A DNA stretch of 64,000 bases from CBDAPU01 sp965198875. Lineage in GTDB: Bacteria > Pseudomonadota > Gammaproteobacteria > Eutrophobiales > Eutrophobiaceae. Numbering within the stretch: the first letter of the stretch is position 1; the number at the start of each line of letters is the position of its first letter. This document shows, piece after piece, positions 48,789 to 55,552 of this stretch. The notes under the pieces were generated by a model. That model was not told the origin of the DNA. It worked only from the letters and a program-made list of their open reading frames with translations, and ran no database searches. The translations under genes were made by a program, and so were the position numbers. Location: the NCBI GenBank assembly GCA_965198875.1, contig CBDAPU010000002.1, forward strand, positions 3,719-67,718. Direction: 5' to 3'.

Positions 48789-50220
48789 CAAGGAGAGAGG
48801 CAAACGCTTCAAGGCAACACAACGGGCAGTGCTTAAAACGCGCACCGCTATCCAGCGTGATGCGGCGAAAGAGATCACCCGCCTGCTCAAGGTCTCGCTG
48901 GATAAGATTACCGTTACTCTGGCTAATCAGCCCAGTGACTATCAGCAGTGGGCGCTGCCCCAACTGAAGCAATCCATACAAAGAACCCTGCATGAACTAT
49001 CCGCCAAGGCCAACGCCGCTGGTGAGAAAGGGATGACGGACGCCTGGGGCGCGGGTAAAGATTTGATTGATGTGCCGCTGGATGCCGCCGGCGTCAACAT
49101 ACAGGGTATGGCCCAGAGCATTGACGCCCGTCAGCTCTTCGCCATGCGGGAGTTTATGACGGGGCGCATTAGCGACATATCACTCAAGGCCATGAACCGC
49201 ATTAACAGTGAGCTGGGGCTGGTGATGACGGGCGTCCAATCCCCCGGCGAAGCGATAGGCGCCATTACCCGCGTGTTCAAAGAGACCTCACGGCGGCGGG
49301 CGCTGACCATCGTGCGTACCGAGCTGGGCCGGGCATTCAGTATCGCCTCTCACGAACGCAGCGTGCAGGCAAGGGACATTTTGCCCGGCTTGAAGAAGCA
49401 ATGGCGGCGTTCGGGCAAGACCCATTCCCGCCCCGCCCATGATGCGGCGGATGGACAGATACGGGAAGTGGACAAGCCTTTTAGCATCGGTATTCATCAA
49501 CTGATGCACCCGCACGACCCCGCCGCCCCAGCGTCGGAGACGATTAACTGTGGTTGTGTAGCACTGGATTACATGGCGCACTGGGAGATGCTTACGCCGG
49601 GTGCGAAGCCAGTACAGAGGACGGAGGACAGAAGACAGGGGACAGTAAACAAGGATGTCGCAAAGAGGCATTCTCTAAAATCTGTCATCCGTTCTCCGTC
49701 CTCTGACCTGCCAACACGCAAGGCTCGGCGTGTGGTGGCAGAGTATGAGAGAAAGTTTGCGAATTTGCCGGTTGAGCATGCCGTCGTCATCTCCAAGTCC
49801 GGTGAAGTGTTGGTAGAGAAGGCCGGTACCGAGATGCGGGTGATCTTTACCGATGCCGAGTTGCGTAAGATGAAGGGTGCCACCGTACTGCATAACCACC
49901 TTGATGTGGCCTCTTTTTCCAAACATGATATTGCCACCGCCGCCACACAACAAGTGGCGGAAATGCGGGTGGTAGATGAGGCTTACAGTTATACTATGAA
50001 ACCACCCAAAGGCGGCTGGAATTTTATCTTATGGAAAAAAACCATAGAACCCGCTATGGTGAATGCCGACTCAACGGTGTTGAATCGCATCAAGAGAAAT
50101 TTAGCTAGTGGCAAGATCACTGGAGGTCAGTATGATGCAGATTATCAGCATGAGGTGTGGAAAGAAGTGGCGAGAAAAATCGGTATTACTTACAGACGAC
50201 AGAGGAGGCGGAAGCAATGA
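48778..50220 (+). CDS. MuF-type phage head protein fused to a JAB-like C-terminal domain
   Basis: 480 residues. Residues ~1-275 are a Mu gpF/SPP1 gp7 minor head protein: TIVRTELGRAFSIASH, RPAHDAADGQIREVD and ETINCGCVALDYM. Residues ~279-310 are encoded by an inverted-repeat element (49615-49705) inserted in frame. Residues ~313-480 form a second domain with HNH (372-374) followed by ASFSKHD (Asp384), an HxH-x7-S-x2-D spacing like JAB/MPN metalloproteases. MuF proteins with C-terminal toxin domains are known; that this is one is inference. The overlapping downstream small gene could be a partner. Confidence 0.75.
   Translation: MMDDKERGKRFKATQRAVLKTRTAIQRDAAKEITRLLKVSLDKITVTLANQPSDYQQWALPQLKQSIQRTLHELSAKANAAGEKGMTDAWGAGKDLIDVPLDAAGVNIQGMAQSIDARQLFAMREFMTGRISDISLKAMNRINSELGLVMTGVQSPGEAIGAITRVFKETSRRRALTIVRTELGRAFSIASHERSVQARDILPGLKKQWRRSGKTHSRPAHDAADGQIREVDKPFSIGIHQLMHPHDPAAPASETINCGCVALDYMAHWEMLTPGAKPVQRTEDRRQGTVNKDVAKRHSLKSVIRSPSSDLPTRKARRVVAEYERKFANLPVEHAVVISKSGEVLVEKAGTEMRVIFTDAELRKMKGATVLHNHLDVASFSKHDIATAATQQVAEMRVVDEAYSYTMKPPKGGWNFILWKKTIEPAMVNADSTVLNRIKRNLASGKITGGQYDADYQHEVWKEVARKIGITYRRQRRRKQ
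49615..49705 (+). repeat. 91-bp inverted-repeat (MITE-like) element inside the MuF gene
   Basis: The 23-bp end at 49615-49637 is inverted at 49683-49705 with three mismatches. Part of its interior (GGACAGTAAACAAGGATG...GGCATTC) recurs at 50634-50692. It keeps the reading frame and encodes the linker between the two MuF-protein domains. Confidence 0.8.
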
Positions 50221-50423
50221 AAAGACTTGATCCTTCTCATCCGCGCGCTGTCTACAGTCCGGTGTGTACACTTTGTGAGCATTCCACCTCTATGATGTCC
50301 CGCCTTTGCAAGGCCTTTCCTAAGGGCATTCCGCATGAGATATGGATAGGCGAGAACAAGCACACCGAACCCTATCCGGGTGACAACGGGATTCAGTTTG
50401 AACGGTATAAACTAAAAGATTAA
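50217..50423 (+). CDS. Small Cys-containing protein coupled to the MuF gene
   Basis: 68 residues; its ATG overlaps the MuF stop (ATGA). Contains CTLCEH and a later Cys (RLCKAFP), then GIPHEIW and PYPGDNGIQFE, a pattern found in short uncharacterised bacterial proteins. It could be an immunity partner or simply an adjacent cargo gene; neither can be shown here. Confidence 0.6.
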   Translation: MKRLDPSHPRAVYSPVCTLCEHSTSMMSRLCKAFPKGIPHEIWIGENKHTEPYPGDNGIQFERYKLKD

Positions 50424-50450
50424 ACTCTCTCCCCCTAAAATATGCTCACA

Positions 50451-50515
50451 AGATTATTTTTGATATTCTGAATATCCTTTTCCATATTCAAAAGTCTCGC
50501 TACCGAGACTGTTGG
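50451..50515 (+). repeat. 65-bp dispersed repeat, copy A
   Basis: About 65 bp matching 53781-53842: TTTT(G/C)ATATTCTGAA, then ATTCAAAAGTCTCG, then CCGAGACT. The end forms a hairpin. It follows the MuF cargo gene and may serve as a terminator-like element. Confidence 0.7.
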
Positions 50516-50633
50516 GTTTCTGTTGCATCACTCCCTTTCCTTATCCCCTTATATTTAGGCCTTGTTAAAGCGTTCTAGAGGACAGTAATCAAGATAGAAC
50601 TCCTCATTTGCCCTGTTCTATGATGCGTTCAGA

Positions 50634-50692
50634 CGACGGAGGACAGAGGACAGTAAACAAGGATGCCGCTTTGCGGCATTCCTACGGTCTGT
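50634..50692 (+). repeat. Partial second copy of the MITE-like element
   Basis: GACGGAGGACAGAGGACAG plus TAAACAAGGATGCCGC and a GGCATTC hairpin match the interior of 49615-49705. A shorter similar fragment (TAGAGGACAGTAATCAAGA) sits at about 50575-50593. Confidence 0.65.
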
Positions 50693-50707
50693 CTGCTACA
50701 TCGCATA

Positions 50708-50759
50708 CCGTCCAGTGTGGCGGCATCAAAAGGTAAGCTCTATTAGAGCGTTTTAATGA
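50708..50759 (-). repeat. Right arm of the 52-bp inverted repeat
   Basis: Inverse of 47588-47639: CCGTCCAGTGTGGCGGCAT (50708-50726), 11 variable bases, CTCTATTAGAGCGTTTTAAT plus GA (50738-50759). Together the arms bracket 3.17 kb of prophage cargo. Confidence 0.85.
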
Positions 50760-50777
50760 AGAGGGAATGCCAGTTTT

Positions 50778-51800
50778 TTATACGATCTTATTCGCATCAT
50801 CTTGGCGGGCGTCTTTATCACCATTTGCAACTTGTCTATTTTGTTGAGATAACCGAACGTCTACTTCTTGAGCGACCGCTTGGTAAATTTTTCTTGCAAA
50901 TGCGCCAGCAACCAAACTAGCAAACGTCAACCGCCAATAGTCGACCTCACCTTTTGCCTGACTATTATTCGCTACCGTGCCTGTATCAAATACGGTGATT
51001 TGTTTTGTATGCAACAATGCAAAAACAATAATGGCAACGAGAGCACCAGCCAAGCAGTCTGTGAACAGCCTTTGATAGAAATTAGGACTGGAAAAAATTG
51101 AAACGCCTATTGAGTCGGATCGTCCGACCGCAGAGGTTACAAGCAGTGTCAAAATCGCACCAAGACAACCTAGACTTAGTGCCCTGACGGCATAATAGAG
51201 ATTCATATAATGCTTATTCTCTAACTCATTAGATAGATAATCTATTCTTTGATCAATATTTTTTGATTTTTCTATTTGCTGCTTTTCAATCTGTGCTTGC
51301 TGATTCGTTAATTCTTTTTCTTTCCCCATTAGGTCATTTGCCTGTGGATTTGTATTCTTTTGATCCTCCATACTGAAATGCTGTAATTCTCGTTTTACTT
51401 TCTGTATATCTTCATTTAAATCTCTTAGCTGCTCATATTCATAATACAGAGACCCTGCTTTTTCTTCCTGTAATTGACGAATGCTTGTTGTTAGCCTACT
51501 TGCAAAGCAGTCTTCTTGAATAAAAAAAGCGGGGTAGGTTAAAAGCAGTAATATCAATAAAAATATGAACATCCTCATTGGTCTGTTTTCTGCGCTAAGA
51601 CCAGGAAAGGTCTTGCCGATTTTCCCTGAAATAAACAGATAAACGCCAAAGGACATAAAAATTGCTATTAACACATGCGTCAATATCGACATCCAACTTT
51701 TCATATCCAGCGATGAAGAGTGCGAAGAATAATTTTGTAATTGTGTTACTACTACCAATATACCTATGACAACGGCAACAAATATCGCGCTTTTATTCAT
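50778..51800 (-). CDS. Membrane protein with central coiled coil, unrecognised family
   Basis: 340 residues: three hydrophobic segments in the first ~95 residues, a charged Gln/Glu/Lys-rich coiled coil (~110-200), two more hydrophobic segments (~205-265), and a polar tail. No catalytic motif seen. AT-rich compared with the core genes. It starts within the accessory zone next to the right repeat arm; with the TRADD-N-type gene it may be a membrane sensor or effector, but this is only context. Confidence 0.65.
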   Translation of the reverse strand: MNKSAIFVAVVIGILVVVTQLQNYSSHSSSLDMKSWMSILTHVLIAIFMSFGVYLFISGKIGKTFPGLSAENRPMRMFIFLLILLLLTYPAFFIQEDCFASRLTTSIRQLQEEKAGSLYYEYEQLRDLNEDIQKVKRELQHFSMEDQKNTNPQANDLMGKEKELTNQQAQIEKQQIEKSKNIDQRIDYLSNELENKHYMNLYYAVRALSLGCLGAILTLLVTSAVGRSDSIGVSIFSSPNFYQRLFTDCLAGALVAIIVFALLHTKQITVFDTGTVANNSQAKGEVDYWRLTFASLVAGAFARKIYQAVAQEVDVRLSQQNRQVANGDKDARQDDANKIV

Positions 51801-51831
51801 TAGATTTACCCACTGTTAATGCCACAGATAG

Positions 51832-52017
51832 TCACCGCCCACTAAGCACCCTCGCCATCCATACGACCTCACCGACGATATCAGCATCATCCGGCAAAGG
51901 GGCATTCTCCCAAGCCGGATGATCGCTCACCAGCAATCGCTGGCCAGTCTTATCCTGCCCTGCCCGCTTGACCACCAAGCCATCATCGGTGCGAACAACG
52001 TAATTGATTGTAATCAT
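51832..52017 (-). pseudogene. C-terminal fragment of an S24 phage repressor
   Basis: 61 codons matching the tail of CI-type repressors: YVVRTDDGLVVKR with the catalytic Lys, LLVSDHPAWENAPL and IVGEVVWMARVL. The catalytic Ser region and the DNA-binding domain are missing. It lies directly downstream of the avidin gene on the same strand. Confidence 0.65.
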
Positions 52018-52037
52018 GGCGAATGAGCATAGTAAGT

Positions 52038-52481
52038 TTATCTGGGAACAAAGGTATCACTATTTGTAAGGATGTGATCCCAGTCAAACTGAGAATTTGG
52101 CCTGGCCAAATTCCAAATGGTTTTTATAGTGGATGCGTTGTTTGTGCTCGTGCAAATGCCAGTCCACGAAGTAATACTCCCATATTGCCCCCAGCGCACA
52201 GAAAATGAAATCACATGTGCATTATTTCCTTTAGGTAGAGCAGGCAAATAATTTACCCAACCAACAAGCGGAAAATTCTGACCAGCAGTCCCTGATGGAG
52301 ATGAATAGGTACCTGTAATCATCTTCGTGGAATTATCAATGGAAACAATGTTCATCGTAGAACCAGCATCATTAACCCAAGAACCGATCATGCTTTCGCA
52401 CGATGGCTGAACTGCATTTGCCTTCATTGTCAGTGCCGCCGCCATGAATACACTGATGGCCAATTTGTTTCCTAACTTCAT
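52038..52481 (-). CDS. Secreted avidin/streptavidin-family biotin-binding protein
   Basis: 147 residues. A signal peptide ending ANA (~residue 23) precedes a complete avidin barrel. Aligned to streptavidin, the biotin ligands are all present: Asn37 (N23), Ser41 (S27), Tyr59 (Y43), Ser61 (S45), Trp97 (W79), Ser102 (S88), Thr104 (T90), Trp106 (W92), Trp123 (W108), Trp134 (W120, the inter-subunit Trp) and Asp142 (D128). Cys28 and Cys110 could form the disulfide seen in avidin. A strong AGGAGG lies 10 nt before the ATG. Flanked by phage repressor fragments. Likely secreted or periplasmic biotin scavenger or anti-competitor/anti-predator protein (inference). Confidence 0.88.
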   Translation of the reverse strand: MKLGNKLAISVFMAAALTMKANAVQPSCESMIGSWVNDAGSTMNIVSIDNSTKMITGTYSSPSGTAGQNFPLVGWVNYLPALPKGNNAHVISFSVRWGQYGSITSWTGICTSTNNASTIKTIWNLARPNSQFDWDHILTNSDTFVPR

Positions 52482-52570
52482 AGCTTTATCCTCCTATTAC
52501 AAGAATGAATTTAATTGCTCAGATAGAAATAAACAGCAAAACGAATCTACGCATAGCGCCCCTCATCAAT

Positions 52571-52939
52571 TTATCCCGCCTTATCCTTATTCAACCTGAT
52601 TGACGCAAACGTAGCAATAGCTCCTTGGGCATGGGCACGCCCGGATTTGCCGAGCGCACGATAGTTCTTTAACAGTATGCGCTCTTCGGGAGCCAGTATT
52701 CCATTATCTCCGTCTACCACAGTTTTTTGACGAACCATACTTCCCTCACCAGTCAGTAGCCAGTCGGAACTTACATCAGTTTTTGTCAGCATCGTATTGA
52801 TAAATTCTCTTGATGGCTCGCTTCTTCCAGCTTCAATATCACCGATGTAGCTCCTGCTAACCCCTAGATTATCAGCAAGTTTTTGCTGAGAGAGTCCTCT
52901 TGATGCTCGATATTTTGAGAGAAGAACACTGAACGTATA
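52571..52939 (-). pseudogene. XRE-type phage repressor lacking a start codon
   Basis: The open frame encodes a helix-turn-helix (YRASRGLSQQKLADNLGVSR, YIGDIEAGRSEPSREF; positions ~8-40) followed by a short C-terminal region to 52571. The frame is closed by TAA at 52940-52942 and has no ATG, GTG or TTG before the HTH. An internal ATG at 52792 would remove the DNA-binding part. Therefore probably dead or frameshifted at its 5' end. Confidence 0.65.
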
Positions 52940-52989
52940 TTACGCTTATAACCACAATTAACCTAACTATTTAGTGAGTATAGCCCAAA

Positions 52990-53223
52990 ATACACCCAAC
53001 CGATATCAAAGCCACTCTGGCCAAGGCGGGCAGGACATAAGCCTCTATTGCCAAAGAACTGAACGTCTCTGTCGTCACGGTGCATCAGGTCATCACAAGT
53101 AAAGTACACAGCCGCCGGGTCGCCAATCTGATCGCCAAACTTACCGACCATTCACTGCATGAGCTCTGGCCGGGGGCGTATGACATCCCCCGTCTGACAC
53201 CGAACCCCAAGGAAGCACCATGA
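52990..53223 (+). pseudogene. Mu Ner-like DNA-binding protein with a lost start and internal stop
   Basis: Reading from ATA at 52990, the frame gives HPTDIKATLAKAGRT, a TAA at 53038-53040, then ASIAKELNVSVVTVHQVI, SRRVANLIAKL and HELWPGAYD. This is the Ner/Nlp-type regulator found next to Mu-like repressors. ATA for ATG and TAA for CAA are single transitions. It is divergent from the XRE repressor, as in Mu-like early regions. Confidence 0.7.
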
Positions 53224-53438
53224 TCTACCTGCACCCGGCATCCAGCACCTCGCCCGAACGTATCCAGGCCGTGCAGGCGACCACCGGCTTAACCGCTATC
53301 ATCAATACTGCCAACCAAGTGGTCTTACAATCACCGCTGTCCTCCTCAAGCTGCCAGCATACGGTAGCACTTTACATCCACCGCACCGCACCTGCCTGTA
53401 CGTGCCCGCACGCAGACAGGCAAGACTCCCCCTCTTGA
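53220..53438 (+). CDS. Small Mu-like phage early protein
   Basis: 72 residues; its ATG overlaps the Ner pseudogene stop (ATGA). The N-terminal half (YLHPASSTSPERIQAVQATTG) resembles small conserved proteins in Mu-like early operons. The C-terminal third is encoded by a palindromic repeat (53393-53422), so the natural C-terminus may be changed. Confidence 0.5.
   Translation: MIYLHPASSTSPERIQAVQATTGLTAIINTANQVVLQSPLSSSSCQHTVALYIHRTAPACTCPHADRQDSPS
53393..53422. repeat. Palindromic repeat (hairpin), copy 1
   Basis: TGCCTGT (53393-53399) pairs with ACAGGCA (53416-53422), with an inner CGTGC/GCACG stem. Similar composition to the hairpin at 53742-53767, which suggests a dispersed palindromic family. 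Confidence 0.65.
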
Positions 53439-53492
53439 AGTTGGTGCGGCGGGTGTTTTTTTAATCAGCCCTTACAGCGGGAGTGATGCGGG

Positions 53493-53885
53493 ATGAAACG
53501 GCTTATTGCTTTTCTTCGCGCCCGCCGTGATCGCCGAATTGTTGCTTTAGTCTCTTCAAGGCTTGTTGAAAATCATCAGAAAGCTCATCGACAGCGTCTT
53601 GTAATAGCCAAGATTGGAGAGCATCCCTCTTCTCTGGACCCACATCTGCGTGAAGAATGGCTGTTGCCATGCTGGGTAATCTTGACCGCAAGCAGCGCAA
53701 ATTGGCCGAGATTGAGCAACGCTACACGCGCCTGTCTGCGCCTGCCTGTGCGGACACGCACAGGCAGAGGAGCGGGCATGAGTATTTTTCATATTCTGAA
53801 ACCCTTTCACGTATTCAAAAGTCTCGGCACCGAGACTTTTGGTCATTTGTTCAAAGTGATCGACGTCGATCACTTTGCTTACTAG
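53493..53885 (+). CDS. Hypothetical ORF in the decayed prophage
   Basis: The first ~60 residues (MKRLIAFLRARRDRRIVALV, ENHQKAHRQRLV) could be a small basic phage protein. The rest runs through two palindromic repeats and another gene-like frame (53657 onward). No family recognised; probably a scrambled remnant. Confidence 0.3.
   Translation: MKRLIAFLRARRDRRIVALVSSRLVENHQKAHRQRLVIAKIGEHPSSLDPHLREEWLLPCWVILTASSANWPRLSNATRACLRLPVRTRTGRGAGMSIFHILKPFHVFKSLGTETFGHLFKVIDVDHFAY
53742..53767. repeat. Palindromic repeat (hairpin), copy 2
   Basis: CTGCCTGTGCG (53742-53752) and CGCACAGGCAG (53757-53767) are a perfect 11-bp inverted repeat with a 4-nt loop. Confidence 0.75.
53781..53842 (+). repeat. 65-bp dispersed repeat, copy B
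   Basis: Matches 50451-50515. It ends in the perfect palindrome 53817-53840 (arms AAAAGTCTCGG and CCGAGACTTTT, 2-nt centre), terminator-like because of the terminal T run. Confidence 0.75.
53852..53877. repeat. 26-bp perfect palindrome
   Basis: CAAAGTGATCGAC followed directly by its reverse complement, with no spacer. Just before the DUF3102 start; could be an operator for a dimeric regulator or a repeat end. Confidence 0.8.
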
Positions 53886-53908
53886 CCACCCAGCTGGAGA
53901 ACTTGCCT

Positions 53909-54337
53909 ATGCCAAGAAAAAAGACTGCTGATAGAGAAGTCGATACGCAAGCTATCGCTGCCGCCGCCAGGGCGCAGGATGAACTCATACCGCGCCTGGA
54001 CATCATAGAAAAGGAATATAGAGACGATCAGCCGTTTGTGCTGGCGAACTCGGCATAGTCTATGTTGTTCGCTGGTAAGGAGCTGGTGCGCATCAAGGAG
54101 CATATGCCACATGGTGAGTTCAGGGAAGTGATAGAGCAGCGACTCAAGCTGAACTACCACACAGCACGCAAGATGATGATGGCCGCCGTTAGGCTTACCG
54201 AGAACAAACGCATTACCTCAGGAATCACAACCCGAACAAAGATGCTGGAGTTGCTAACCTTAGATGATGAATCGTTAGAGGTGCTGGACAAGGGTGGCAG
54301 TGTTGTTGATCTAAAACTGGATGATATTATCGCATGA
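53909..54337 (+). pseudogene. DUF3102-like phage protein interrupted by an in-frame TAG
   Basis: ATG at 53909 after a GGAGA. Codons give MPRKKTADREVDTQAI, then IIEKEYRDDQPFVLANSA, a TAG at 54056-54058, and continue in the same frame with MLFAGKELVRIKEHMPHGEF and RLKLNYHTARKMM, the DUF3102 helical core. CAG to TAG would explain the break. A downstream frame (54334 on, ATGA overlap) is basic and helical and runs into host sequence at about 54450, marking the prophage edge. Confidence 0.65.
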
Positions 54338-54459
54338 CGGTCAATGAACTTGGCAAGGTCAAGGACAAAGTGAAACATAAAAGAGAAACCCATGAGAAAC
54401 AACTTAGGCGTAAGGACGACAAACTGAATGAGTTGGACAGGAGGCCGCTGTGTTATCTC

Positions 54460-54918
54460 TCAAGCATCAAAACTGACCGGTTCCGGCTTCCTGTTTCTGA
54501 TGACCACGGTGCCGGCCAGTTTGTCATGCCAGCCCTGTTTCTTTTTATCTACGCCAACCCAGATCAGACCTAAGCCCAGGGGAATGATCGCCGGTATATA
54601 GGCAAAGTATCTGCCTATGGCCTGCCCCAGAGACAACTTCCCGCCCGTCTTTGCATCGACTATTTTCAGTTTGCAGGCCATTTTTCCGGGCGTGCCGGCA
54701 AAACGCAGCCAGAACCATATCGTGGCGACAATGGGAAGAACAACATTCAACAAGACATCCCAGACCCCATACCAGATCCCGTGAATCAACTCCTCACTCC
54801 AATATTCCCGACCATAAATAAACGTCAGCAGCGGCGAAGTAATAATGATCAGTATGATCAGATCGATGCAGGAGGCGCCTACTCGTATCCAGAACCCCCC
54901 ATATTCCCGCTCATTCAT
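54460..54918 (-). CDS. RDD family membrane protein
   Basis: 152 residues with the RDD signature: GGFWIRVGASCIDLIIL near 6-22 (Arg and Asp conserved), RFAGTPGKMACKLKIVD near 73-89, and a final helix (YIPAIIPLGLGLIWVGVD). Small inner-membrane protein of poorly defined function; some homologues take part in transport. Intact host gene bordering the prophage remnant. Confidence 0.85.
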   Translation of the reverse strand: MNEREYGGFWIRVGASCIDLIILIIITSPLLTFIYGREYWSEELIHGIWYGVWDVLLNVVLPIVATIWFWLRFAGTPGKMACKLKIVDAKTGGKLSLGQAIGRYFAYIPAIIPLGLGLIWVGVDKKKQGWHDKLAGTVVIRNRKPEPVSFDA

Positions 54919-54947
54919 TTTTTGCTATCTCTACAGTATAAAAAACA

Positions 54948-55288
54948 TGAATCCGGCGACAGACATACAGGTCGCACGCGCAGACGCACTTTTATATGCC
55001 GCCCGGCGCCACCTGCTCGCCTTGCAGAGGACAGCGGCAGCATACCAACATCTCTGGAGAGTTGTCCAGTCAGCGTCCGTGTTATTTACTTTATCTGGCG
55101 GGGCTCAGTCACCCTGAAGCCGCACCTGGCCGCCTATCCTCCGGCACTGAAAAAAAACTGGAAGAGCGCTTTCAGAATATTCTGAGATTGATCGCCAGGC
55201 CAAATTTACCACCAGCGGTCGCCTGGAAAAGATACTGACAGGTGCAAGCCTGAACCATGGGCCGAAAGAGGATTATGATCTGATATGA
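54948..55288 (+). pseudogene. Frameshifted remnant of an unidentified gene
   Basis: Three plus frames carry protein-like pieces in order: NPATDIQVARADALLYAAR (54948 on), then YLLYLAGLSHPEAA with LEERFQNI (about 55090-55190), then EIDRQAKFTTSGRLEKILTG ending at TGA near 55288. Read together they suggest one gene of about 110 codons with two frameshifts. Family not recognised. Confidence 0.4.
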
Positions 55289-55552
55289 GCAGATGCAGAT
55301 CGCAAATACAGGCATCATACGTCAGCGAGTCTTGCTTATCTGCAAAGGCTTTGTAACGCCCCGGAAGTGGAGATGGCCCGGCAAAAGGCAGGCGTTAGGG
55401 AAGTCATTCTTAAATATCCGCCACGCCATTGAATAACCGCCCGCAGGATTTATGCCATCGATTATTCCCTTATAAAAAATCACCATAAGCGACCTACTTT
55501 GTCGCATCCCTGTCCTATCCTGCCGCTTCATTCATACCAAGAGGCGGGCGAG
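55289..55552 (+). other. Intergenic region before the candidate defence operon
   Basis: About 260 nt without a gene; the promoter of the 55553-59.7 kb set is expected here. No clear -35/-10 or operator found. A minus frame at 55322-55531 shows no similarity. Confidence 0.5.

Noticed and set aside
52017..52571. Avidin gene inserted into a single repressor gene, splitting HTH and S24 halves
   Set aside because: The XRE frame ends with its own natural-looking C-terminus before the avidin gene, so the S24 fragment more likely belongs to a different repressor.
53393..53880. Possible CRISPR-like array of palindromes
   Set aside because: Repeats are few, unequal, and not regularly spaced; they are dispersed palindromes.
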